DNA of 35,006 nucleotides from Bacteroidales bacterium (GTDB lineage: Bacteria > Bacteroidota > Bacteroidia > Bacteroidales > FEN-979). The stretch spans positions 1 to 35,006 of the forward strand of contig JAQWBQ010000037.1 in assembly GCA_028706295.1 (NCBI GenBank). The letters are read 5' to 3'. Positions 1-6,949 of the stretch are shown here, in pieces. Both the position numbers and the translations under genes were made by a program. Position 1 is the first letter of the stretch, and each line of letters starts with the position of its first letter. Below the pieces are notes generated by a model. It saw only the letters and a list, made by a program, of their open reading frames with translations, was not told the origin of the DNA and ran no database searches.

Positions 1-28
1 AATGGATAATGGACAATGGACAATGAAA
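1..28. repeat. Heptamer micro-repeat array (AATGGAC type)
   Basis: Four 7-bp units run in tandem: AATGGAT, AATGGAC, AATGGAC, AATGAAA. The same unit recurs at 21868-21896. The array ends about 20 bp before the GTG start of the carboxypeptidase gene. It may continue to the left of the window edge. Confidence 0.75.
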
Positions 29-36
29 ATTTTCTG

Positions 37-44
37 TAAGTTTG
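37..44 (+). promoter_or_regulatory. Candidate Bacteroidetes -7 element for the LD-carboxypeptidase gene
   Basis: TAAGTTTG fits the TAnnTTTG consensus. It ends only four bases before the GTG start at 49, so a transcript from it would be nearly leaderless. No TTTG is seen at the expected -33 position, so confidence is modest. Confidence 0.4.
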
Positions 45-48
45 ACAC

Positions 49-948
49 GTGATTCAGCCCCCGTACCTGAAGAAAGGCGATAAAGTAGGTATTGTGTCGC
101 CGGCGCGGTGTATCTCCTTCGAGGAGGTTCATCCGGCAATCAGGCTTTTGCAGCGGTTTAACCTGGAAGTAGTGCTTGGAACGCATGTTTTCAGCCGCGA
201 TCACCAGCTTGCCGGAACCGACCTGCAGCGAATCCACGACCTCCAGCAGATGCTCGACGATCCGCAGATCAGGGCAATCCTTTGTTCCCGGGGAGGTTAT
301 GGCATGGTGCGCATCATCGACCGGCTTGATTTTACCCGTTTCTGTCAAAATCCCAAATGGATCATCGGATTCAGCGATATTACCGTTCTTCATTCCCATA
401 TTCACCAGCGGTTCGGAATCGAGACCCTGCACGCCGTCATGCCGGTGAACATCAAATCGGACAAGCCCGATGAATCGGTCCAGACCATGCTAAACGCGAT
501 CTTTGGCTACCGGATTTCCTATACCTGGCCCCGGTCACCCCTTTCGCGCAACGGAACCGCCCAGGGAATCCTGACAGGCGGAAACCTTTCAATCCTCGCC
601 AACCTGTCGGGAACGGCCTCCGACATCGATACCACCGGAAAAATCCTCTTCCTGGAAGATCTGGATGAGTACCTGTATCACATCGACCGCATGATGTTAA
701 ATCTGAAACGAAGCGGGAAACTGACCAACCTGGCCGGTCTGATTGTCGGAGGGATGACCGGGATGCGGGATAACGCCATTCCCTTCGGTAAGACAGCCGC
801 CGAAATTGTGGCGGATGCCGTCAAAGAGCATTCCTATCCGGTCGTTTACGATTTTCCTGCCGGCCATACCATCCCCAACCTGGCCCTGGTCCTGGGCCGC
901 AAAGCCACCCTGAAGGTAGATGCAGAAGCGGAACTGACCTTTGCCTGA
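49..948 (+). CDS. LD-carboxypeptidase, peptidase family S66
   Basis: The 299-residue product has the length and motifs of S66 LD-carboxypeptidases. These remove the terminal D-alanine from murein tetrapeptides during peptidoglycan recycling. The N-terminus (KKGDKVGIVSPA) is typical. The RGGYG motif is at residues 81-85. The expected catalytic triad is visible: Ser109 in GFSDIT, Glu203 in LFLEDLDEYLYHIDRM, and His273 in GHTIPNLALVLG. No signal peptide is apparent, as expected for a cytoplasmic enzyme. The start is GTG at 49; no in-frame ATG lies near it and the family's N-terminal sequence begins right there. The yraN gene follows after about 100 bp on the same strand. Function is inferred from motif conservation. 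Confidence 0.94.
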   Translation: MIQPPYLKKGDKVGIVSPARCISFEEVHPAIRLLQRFNLEVVLGTHVFSRDHQLAGTDLQRIHDLQQMLDDPQIRAILCSRGGYGMVRIIDRLDFTRFCQNPKWIIGFSDITVLHSHIHQRFGIETLHAVMPVNIKSDKPDESVQTMLNAIFGYRISYTWPRSPLSRNGTAQGILTGGNLSILANLSGTASDIDTTGKILFLEDLDEYLYHIDRMMLNLKRSGKLTNLAGLIVGGMTGMRDNAIPFGKTAAEIVADAVKEHSYPVVYDFPAGHTIPNLALVLGRKATLKVDAEAELTFA

Positions 949-957
949 TCTGAAATT

Positions 958-995
958 CATTCGTAAATCGTAAATCTTGTCAATCGGAAATCTTT
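958..995. repeat. Dispersed repeat with CGTAAAT units, copy 1
   Basis: A stretch built on CGTAAAT units followed by TTGTCAATCG. A closely matching copy lies at 33286-33328, and a shorter related piece lies near 27973-27992. Both full copies precede a plus-strand gene and contain an in-frame TTG TCA ATC. Confidence 0.7.
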
Positions 996-1051
996 TCTGT
1001 CTTGGGTTGACTTTTTCCGGATTTTGCCGATTAACCGGAAACTGCATCGAT

Positions 1052-1414
1052 ATGAAAGAACACATCGAACTTGGAAAAACCGGCGAAAACCAGGCCGTCG
1101 GATATCTCTGCCGGAAAGGGTACCAGGTTATCGACCGGAACTGGCGCCTGGGGCACCACGAGATCGATCTCGTTGCCATGGATGGAGGAACGGTGGTAAT
1201 TGTGGAGGTGAAAACCCGAAATTCAGGATCGTACTGCGATCCGGGACAGGCAGTCGGGCCTTTGAAACAGAAGATTCTGGTTTATGCCGCCAATGCATGG
1301 ACCCGGTTTCACAGTTATGAGGGCGAGGTACGTTTCGATGTGGTGACCATCCTCATGGTCAAAGGGGAAAAACCCCTTATCCGGCACATCAAAGACGCCT
1401 TTTATCCGTGGTAA
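1052..1414 (+). CDS. YraN family protein (UPF0102)
   Basis: The 120-residue product matches the YraN/UPF0102 family in length and motifs: an N-terminal helix (GKTGENQAVGYLCRKGYQV), then NWR, HEIDLVAMD, and VVIVEVKTR followed by an AVGPLKQK helix. The D/E-x-K arrangement is that of a PD-(D/E)xK nuclease-like fold. The family's molecular role is not firmly established. The ATG at 1052 is preferred because family homology starts there. The open frame extends back to a TTG at 977, but that extension is encoded partly by a dispersed intergenic repeat. It lies about 100 bp after the LD-carboxypeptidase gene and may be cotranscribed with it. Confidence 0.93.
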   Translation: MKEHIELGKTGENQAVGYLCRKGYQVIDRNWRLGHHEIDLVAMDGGTVVIVEVKTRNSGSYCDPGQAVGPLKQKILVYAANAWTRFHSYEGEVRFDVVTILMVKGEKPLIRHIKDAFYPW

Positions 1415-2048
1415 ACGGGCCGGACGAAATGAGCGATTTCAACCGTACTTCGGCTGTTTGGGTTTGCCATGAAAAGCATAACAAACCGTTCATTAAAACT
1501 GAATTTAGACCATTGTTCCGGGATGCTGAGTTTATCGAAGTACGCAAAACCCTCAAGGTTCAATATCGTATGGAAAAGAATACCCGGCTAAATCTTTCGG
1601 GTTAAATAAACTGCCCCATATGACAACCTGGAGCAATACTGAATCTTGGTGACTCTTCAATAGTAAAGTCGCTTAGATTCAGTGATACTGAGCCGATTAT
1701 GAATGTAACTTTTTGCAAATTCAGGCAGTCGCAGTATAAATTGTGATACGAACGGTGGGCTGTACCACGACAAAGAAAATTTGCTCCGGTTCAACCGGAA
1801 TAAAACCCCGGGATACAGTGTTAGGTGTGTGCTGAATTGACAGGCAGACCGTAATTTCCGATGATCCGGAAAATCATTCCATTCTGCCTATTCGGTTTTC
1901 AACCATAAACTCCTCCGACAAAAAATCACCTCTTGTCATAAAATTGCCTTTCATTTCTCCATCTTCGGGAATAACAAACCAGAATTCCTTGGGGCTTGAA
2001 CTACTATTCTGTTGCCTAATGCCTGATGTCTATTGCTTTGTCTTATAA
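1415..2048. other. Intergenic stretch without a recognisable gene
   Basis: About 630 bp with no reading frame that resembles a known protein. A 65-codon frame overlaps its start but is not convincing. The visible structures are an interrupted inverted repeat at 1638-1683 and, near 2013-2030, a GCCTAATGCCTGATG fragment like the micro-repeats elsewhere. The right end runs into the kinase promoter. Confidence 0.6.
1638..1683. repeat. Interrupted inverted repeat, possible RNA hairpin
   Basis: ACTGAATCT at 1638-1646 is matched exactly by AGATTCAGT at 1675-1683. Inside these arms GACT (1651-1654) pairs with AGTC (1667-1670), with four-base internal loops on each side. This could be a folded transcript end or the remnant of a small element. 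No U-tract follows it. Confidence 0.45.
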
Positions 2049-2079
2049 TTTGCCGGTGAAAAAAAGATATGTAATTTTG
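2049..2079 (+). promoter_or_regulatory. Bacteroidetes-type promoter for the sensor kinase
   Basis: TTTG at 2049-2052 and TAATTTTG at 2072-2079 are separated by exactly 19 bp, matching the -33/-7 consensus TTTG-N19-TAnnTTTG. The promoter lies downstream of the first possible start codon at 2026, which argues for translation from ATG 2104. Confidence 0.75.
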
Positions 2080-2103
2080 TGGACTAGCCCCGCTCCGGTA
2101 CTG

Positions 2104-4227
2104 ATGAAACAATCCTGGCGTGCATTTATTCGGACATTTTGGCTCTCTCCCTGGTTTATTGCCTTGCCAGTAGCGCTGATGGTGATATTTATGCTGCCGG
2201 ACATTTTTGATAAATATACTCTTAAAGTTGAAAAAAACGGACCCGTTCACAAACTGAACGGATACGAATATTACGACGACCTCGACGGCGACGGAAACAG
2301 CGAACAAATAGTGCTCTTTAACAACTCTGAGGGCAAAGCGTCGTTAAAGATCCTCGATCACCTTGGATTTATCAAGGATCACTTTTACTTCACCGGTCAG
2401 ATCATTCTCAAGGTCGGTTCATTGACCTCCGGAATATATGATTCAACTGGCAAGAAGGGAATTTTTCTGATGACAAAGTCGAATGATTCGATCTTCATGC
2501 ATGGAATTGCACCGCTTAACCGGAATAAGATGCTGTTTCATGACCTGCTGATAACAATCCTGTCAGAGCAGAATGGCGATAATGATTACAACCTTGGAGC
2601 AATTCAATTATTTGACCTTGACCACGATGGATTAAAGGAGATCGTATCGGGAATTCAAGCCGGTTTTCAGGCGCAGCCCCGTTTTATATATTCCTTCAAT
2701 CTGAAAACTGATAGTCTGATAAAGACGACCCCGATGCTTGCATGTCAAGACATTACTGACACAGCCGACCTGGACCGGGATGGTTATCCGGAGTTGATAG
2801 CGTCATCCTATTCGATCGATAACAACAAGGGGCGGTTCAAGCTTCCCTGCGACGATAACAGCGCGTGGTTGTTAGTATACAACCGCCACCTTGAATTTTT
2901 TTTCCCCGCGGTTCAATTTCTGGGCGAGTACATCGAACTTGAACCGGTGATCGTCATGCAACAAAACAAACATTATCTTTTCGTCTTGCATGAACCAAGA
3001 ATAAAGGGAGTTGGTCTGCCAAAACTGATGCTTTTCAGCGCCCGTGGAAATTTCATCCGCGAGCGCATTTTGGATGACGATTCATTGCGCAGGACTTACG
3101 AATTGTTTCGTTCCGACGCGCTTGGCGGCCGCGTTTTCCTGATCCGCGAAGGAGGGATCGTCGAGGAGTACGATACCAATTTACAGGTTGTAAAACGTAT
3201 TGTAATTGAGGATGTTACGTTGTCAGCACACACACCATTCGACATCGACGGGGATGGTAGGCCTGAAAACAGATTTTATGCGGACGAGGGTACAAGGATC
3301 ATTTTCACCGAGGCCGATTTCTCAAATCCGGTTTCACTGAACAATCCATTTGAGAACACGGAACTTCATTATCAGTCAATAAGAGAGTCGGGGAAGCGTG
3401 GCAAATTGTTTATTCAGCATCAGAACCGTAGGATCATCTGTTCCTATGAACCGAACCCATTGCATTATTTCAAATACCCTGTCTATCTTACGGTTTACTT
3501 GCTTATCCTGGGTTTTGTGATGCTGGTCCAGTACCTCCAGCGTCGCCGGACCCGACAACTCGTCAATGCACAGCAGAAGATCTCCGAAATGCAGTTGTTA
3601 CTGTTGAACGATCAGCTCGATCCCCACTTTACCTTCAACGCCATCAACTCCATCAGCGCATCGATCCTGGACGAAAAACCTGAGGAGGCCAACCGCAACC
3701 TGCTCTCTCTGTCGAGGCTCATGCGATCGTTTGTGCTGCACCACGATAAACTCTCGCGTACATTGGCCGAGGAGCTTGACTTTTTACAAAACTACCTTGT
3801 GCTGATACACACCCGGCTGAACGCCGCCTTTACCTATATGTTCGACATTGGCGAGGAGGTCGACCTGAATGTCCAGGTTCCCAAAATGATCACCCAGATA
3901 TTTGTGGAGAATGCCATCAAGCATGGCTTGAAACCGTTGAAGGAGAGTGGCGAACTAAAGGTGATCGTTCGCCAGCATATCAACCTGGTAACAATAGATA
4001 TAACGGATAACGGCATTGGCCGGAAAGAGGCCGGTAAGCAGGGCGAACAGGGCGCCGGCAAAGGCATGACCATCATCGATCAATCGGTAAAGATCATCAA
4101 CAAGTACAATCAGAAGAAGATTCAGTACCTTGTAGCCGACCTTACAGACGAACATGCAAACTCAGCCGGAACCCGCGTCAGCATCACCATTCCCGTTGGA
4201 ATGAACTACAGTTTTACAAAGACCTGA
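2104..4227 (+). CDS. Sensor histidine kinase, LytS type, with FG-GAP/VCBS-like sensor region
   Basis: From ATG 2104 the product has 707 residues. The layout is a short cytoplasmic tail, a membrane segment at about 15-33, a roughly 420-residue extracytoplasmic region, a second membrane segment at about 458-480, then a LytS-type kinase core. The H-box DPHFTFNAINSI holds His508, the N-box is VENAIKHG (Asn603) and the G-box is TDNGIGR (from about 634). The outer region contains four DxDxDG-type loops (DLDGDG, DLDHDG, DLDRDG, DIDGDG), as in calcium-binding FG-GAP/VCBS repeats; a propeller-like sensor is inferred. The frame extends up to 2026, but a consensus promoter at 2049-2079 favours 2104. The likely partner is the LytTR regulator at 5738, on the same strand beyond an inverted ATPase gene. 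The signal sensed is unknown. Confidence 0.92.
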   Translation: MKQSWRAFIRTFWLSPWFIALPVALMVIFMLPDIFDKYTLKVEKNGPVHKLNGYEYYDDLDGDGNSEQIVLFNNSEGKASLKILDHLGFIKDHFYFTGQIILKVGSLTSGIYDSTGKKGIFLMTKSNDSIFMHGIAPLNRNKMLFHDLLITILSEQNGDNDYNLGAIQLFDLDHDGLKEIVSGIQAGFQAQPRFIYSFNLKTDSLIKTTPMLACQDITDTADLDRDGYPELIASSYSIDNNKGRFKLPCDDNSAWLLVYNRHLEFFFPAVQFLGEYIELEPVIVMQQNKHYLFVLHEPRIKGVGLPKLMLFSARGNFIRERILDDDSLRRTYELFRSDALGGRVFLIREGGIVEEYDTNLQVVKRIVIEDVTLSAHTPFDIDGDGRPENRFYADEGTRIIFTEADFSNPVSLNNPFENTELHYQSIRESGKRGKLFIQHQNRRIICSYEPNPLHYFKYPVYLTVYLLILGFVMLVQYLQRRRTRQLVNAQQKISEMQLLLLNDQLDPHFTFNAINSISASILDEKPEEANRNLLSLSRLMRSFVLHHDKLSRTLAEELDFLQNYLVLIHTRLNAAFTYMFDIGEEVDLNVQVPKMITQIFVENAIKHGLKPLKESGELKVIVRQHINLVTIDITDNGIGRKEAGKQGEQGAGKGMTIIDQSVKIINKYNQKKIQYLVADLTDEHANSAGTRVSITIPVGMNYSFTKT

Positions 4228-4335
4228 CCAGCTGACCGATCTTCACTTTTTGTAGCTAAAAACGATACCTTTTCTATAGGTCGATGGCCGATGCATATAC
4301 TTTTGTTCCGATTTTACCGACCAGGTTTGTTTTTT

Positions 4336-5508
4336 TCAACCCCAAATCCGCGGCAAAAAATCAAGAATGAAACGGGCAGGATCGCATACACTGATATGGT
4401 CATTCAACAAATAAGATTCGTCGCAGTTGGGAATGATGATGAAGTTATTTTTACATTTCAGGTCGGCGATGGCCGTTGTGAAGCCTTTGGTTGTTCTCGG
4501 GGCATCAGCAAATTTTATTTCGATGCATGCCACTACATCTGCGCCCCTGCTCAGGACGAGATCACATTCAGCTCCCTCTGCCGTTCTGAAGAAGAAGGGG
4601 AGAATGCCGACAGGCAGCGCATTGATGACCTGTTCAATGACGAAGCCTTCCCAGGAATTTCCCAACATTGGATGTCCAAAGAGCTGGTTTAATACGTCAA
4701 TACCCAGCAGATGATGAAGCATCCCGGAATCCCTCAGGTATATCTTAGGAGATTTTACCAGGCGCTTTTTCAAATTGGCATGCCATGGGTGCAACAATCT
4801 GAAAAGGAATACACGTTCGAAGAATCCGATATATTTTGAGACCGTAGGACTGCTGATGGCCAGTGATCTTGCAAAATTGGCATGGTTCAGCAACATGGCA
4901 TGATTGTGTGCAACCATTTGCAGCATTCTGTTCAGCAATAAAGGATCGACGCTCAGGCCCAGTAAGGGAATGTCTCTTTCAATATAGGTAAGTATGAAAG
5001 AATGGTACCAGAGCCGGCGTAGTTCCGGGTCATCCAATATGAATGGTTCGGGGAACTGCCCGTTCACCCATAAGTTGTTGACCGGGGACACGCCTTCAAT
5101 TTCAGGGATCAGCAGTCCGGTCAATTCCGTATAGGCAATCCTGCCGGCAAGGCTTTCAGAACTTTGTTTCAATAATTCAGGACTCGCAGAACCGAGAATA
5201 ATAAACCGGCCCGGGTTTCTATCGCGGTCGATCATTGAACGCATAACCGGGAATAAATCGGGCCGTCGCTGTATTTCATCGATGATGATGCAGGCCTCTT
5301 TGTTAGTTTCAAAGAAGATCTGCGCATTGGTCAGTTTGGCGATATCCGAGGGCAATTCGAGGTCAAGATAGATGACCTTGCGGACGAAGGCAGTGATGAG
5401 CGATTTTGCAAGGGTGGTTTTTCCGATTTGCCTTGGGCCCAGTATTGCCACGGCTGGAAAATGGTCCAACAGTTTCAGGATGCGGGTATGCAGCAATCGG
5501 GAGATCAT
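4336..5508 (-). CDS. AAA-type ATPase with C-terminal DUF4143 domain
   Basis: The 390-residue product is a typical AAA_14/DUF4143 protein. Walker A is GPRQIGKT (24-31), Walker B is CIIIDE (73-78), and GRFIILGSAS around 104 fits the sensor strand. The middle carries a winged-helix-like region (ISSPTVSKYIGFFERVFLF). The C-terminal part has features of a PD-(D/E)xK nuclease-like fold: WEGFVIEQ, ECDLVL near residue 313 and IEIKF with Glu330/Lys332. Such genes are abundant and scattered in Bacteroidetes and are often linked to toxin-like or defence roles, but the biochemical function is not established. The gene is convergent with the kinase gene and divergent from the regulator gene, so it interrupts a two-component pair. 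It looks intact. Confidence 0.92.
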   Translation of the reverse strand: MISRLLHTRILKLLDHFPAVAILGPRQIGKTTLAKSLITAFVRKVIYLDLELPSDIAKLTNAQIFFETNKEACIIIDEIQRRPDLFPVMRSMIDRDRNPGRFIILGSASPELLKQSSESLAGRIAYTELTGLLIPEIEGVSPVNNLWVNGQFPEPFILDDPELRRLWYHSFILTYIERDIPLLGLSVDPLLLNRMLQMVAHNHAMLLNHANFARSLAISSPTVSKYIGFFERVFLFRLLHPWHANLKKRLVKSPKIYLRDSGMLHHLLGIDVLNQLFGHPMLGNSWEGFVIEQVINALPVGILPFFFRTAEGAECDLVLSRGADVVACIEIKFADAPRTTKGFTTAIADLKCKNNFIIIPNCDESYLLNDHISVCDPARFILDFLPRIWG

Positions 5509-5526
5509 TCCATAGAATTATTCCTG

Positions 5527-5534
5527 CAAATATA
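5527..5534 (-). promoter_or_regulatory. Candidate -7 element for the DUF4143 ATPase gene
   Basis: On the minus strand TATATTTG matches TAnnTTTG about 18 bp before the ATG at 5508. The -33 region is only a weak match (T/C-rich without TTTG). Confidence 0.5.
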
Positions 5535-5675
5535 AAAGAATGTTTTAATATTACGGGAAAAATTGAGTAATTTTGGTCGTTATAATGATAAACGGCGATA
5601 CAGTCAGGTTGGTCGACTATTACTGCCACAATTTCTTGGATACCTTTTGGGGAAATTACAGCTCAACTTGCATGT

Positions 5676-5706
5676 TTTGAAGTTTTATGGGAGTTTTCTA
5701 TCTTTG
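5676..5706 (+). promoter_or_regulatory. Bacteroidetes-type promoter for the LytTR regulator
   Basis: TTTG at 5676-5679 and TATCTTTG at 5699-5706 are exactly 19 bp apart. The ATG of the regulator follows at 5738, giving a leader of roughly 25 nt. The regulator therefore has its own promoter, independent of the kinase. Confidence 0.75.
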
Positions 5707-5737
5707 ACAGTCGAAGTAACCTTACATTTCTGTACTG

Positions 5738-6487
5738 ATGGACCAACAGATCACTGTCATGGTGGTGGATGACGATTTGCGCTCGCGCGAAGTGCTCACC
5801 TTGCATCTTCGGGCCATCCCGGGCATCAAGGTCATTGACTCGGCCCGCAGTGCAGACGAAGCGCTGGCTATGCTTATGATGAATGTTCCCGACATCCTGT
5901 TCTTAGATGTAGAGATGCCCGGAAAGACTGGCTTTGACCTTGTTTCAGATCTGAAGCGGCTGAACATAAGCACCTGCATCGTTTTCCAGACAGCCTACGA
6001 CAAGTATGCCATTCAGGCCATCAAACACGCGGCGTTCGACTACCTGATGAAACCCATCGATCCGGAAGAGTTACGCGAGGTGGTGTCGAAATACCGGCAA
6101 TCGCAGAAATTGGGCGATTTCGAAGAAAAGATCGACCGGTTGCTCAACCAGTTGAACCCCCATAAAAAAATCAAGCTGCACACGCACAAAGGTTTTATCC
6201 TGATCGACACCGATGATATTTACTATTGTGAGGCCGATTGGAATTATTCCATCGTACATTACGGCAACCAGCAAAAGGAGACGCTGAGTATCAATTTGGG
6301 AAAGCTAGTCGAAATGCTGCCTGTTTCTTTATTTCACCGAATCAGCAGATCTATAGTCATCAACATGAGATATCTCACCAGGATCTCAAGGAAAACCCAC
6401 AAGTGTCACCTTGTTGTTCACGGAGTTGAACTCAGTTTTAGTATTTCCAGCAAGATGAGTCTGGAATTGGAAGAGAGACTGGGGTGA
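5738..6487 (+). CDS. Response regulator, receiver plus LytTR DNA-binding domain
   Basis: The 249-residue product has the LytR/AlgR layout. The receiver domain (about 5-120) has the acidic pocket DDD at 11-13, the phospho-acceptor Asp57 in LFLDVEMPG, a Thr in FQTAYDKYAIQA and the conserved Lys in YLMKPID. After a linker, a LytTR domain occupies about 140-245, with IKLHTHKGFILIDTDDIYYCEA and the FHRISRSIVINMRYL signature. LytTR proteins bind paired direct repeats in promoters and usually partner LytS-type kinases, here most likely the product of 2104-4227. The gene has its own promoter at 5676-5706. The following gap contains an 11-bp direct repeat that could be an operator. Confidence 0.96.
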   Translation: MDQQITVMVVDDDLRSREVLTLHLRAIPGIKVIDSARSADEALAMLMMNVPDILFLDVEMPGKTGFDLVSDLKRLNISTCIVFQTAYDKYAIQAIKHAAFDYLMKPIDPEELREVVSKYRQSQKLGDFEEKIDRLLNQLNPHKKIKLHTHKGFILIDTDDIYYCEADWNYSIVHYGNQQKETLSINLGKLVEMLPVSLFHRISRSIVINMRYLTRISRKTHKCHLVVHGVELSFSISSKMSLELEERLG

Positions 6488-6799
6488 ATTATCGCGTTCA
6501 ATGAAAAGGCCAGAATAAATCTATACTAATGCATTAGAACAAGAAAAGCCTAAAATCACATTGCATGGTCAATGATTTGGCATCAATCTTATGAAAATTC
6601 AATAGAATCAATCATCGTGCACTATAATTTTTCCCATTGTGCATAATCTTGGTTATTTTATTCTCATCGCATCCTTTTTCTACCACTAAGTTCGAAAATA
6701 ATCACTTCTCAACCATGAACGTTTTCTGATAAAGGAGATGTTAAAACCAAGGCATTGAAACCTTCTGTTTCACAATATGAAGGTTCAGAACCCATAGTT

Positions 6800-6830
6800 C
6801 CATCATAATACTGGTACTCCCATCATAATA
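6800..6830 (+). promoter_or_regulatory. Candidate LytTR operator (direct repeat)
   Basis: CCATCATAATA occurs at 6800-6810 and again at 6820-6830. The start-to-start distance of 20 bp is about two helical turns. LytTR regulators characteristically bind two direct-repeat half-sites about two turns apart. The repeat sits about 57-87 bp upstream of a candidate -7 element and next to a LytTR gene. The assignment is inferred; no consensus for this regulator is known. Confidence 0.4.
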
Positions 6831-6886
6831 AACAGAGATCTTCCTCAATATTTACTTGCATGTCAATATTCTGCGTTTTGTTATGC

Positions 6887-6894
6887 TATGTTTG
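6887..6894 (+). promoter_or_regulatory. Candidate -7 element for the giant repeat protein
   Basis: TATGTTTG matches TAnnTTTG and lies 55 bp before the ATG at 6950. There is no TTTG at the usual 19-bp spacing, so this promoter may depend on an activator. Confidence 0.5.
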
Positions 6895-6949
6895 GTACGT
6901 TCTCCAAAGAAGCAATCTCAAGCAATTTAACCTTTAATCAAAAAAAGCC

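Larger units (their letters stand above)
6488..6949. other. AT-rich upstream region of the giant repeat protein
   Basis: About 460 bp with no convincing reading frame. It contains a perfect 12-bp palindrome (CTAATGCATTAG, 6526-6537), a direct repeat at 6800-6830 and a candidate -7 element at 6887-6894. The base composition is AT-rich, like the following genes. Confidence 0.6.

Noticed and set aside
1408-1605. 65-codon plus-strand frame overlapping the end of yraN
   Set aside because: No recognisable motif, overlaps a well-supported gene and lies in a repeat-bearing gap. It is short enough to arise by chance.
6526-6537. Perfect palindrome CTAATGCATTAG as an operator
   Set aside because: Palindromic sites do not fit the LytTR direct-repeat mode, and a 12-bp AT-rich palindrome can arise by chance. 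Noted only within the intergenic entry.
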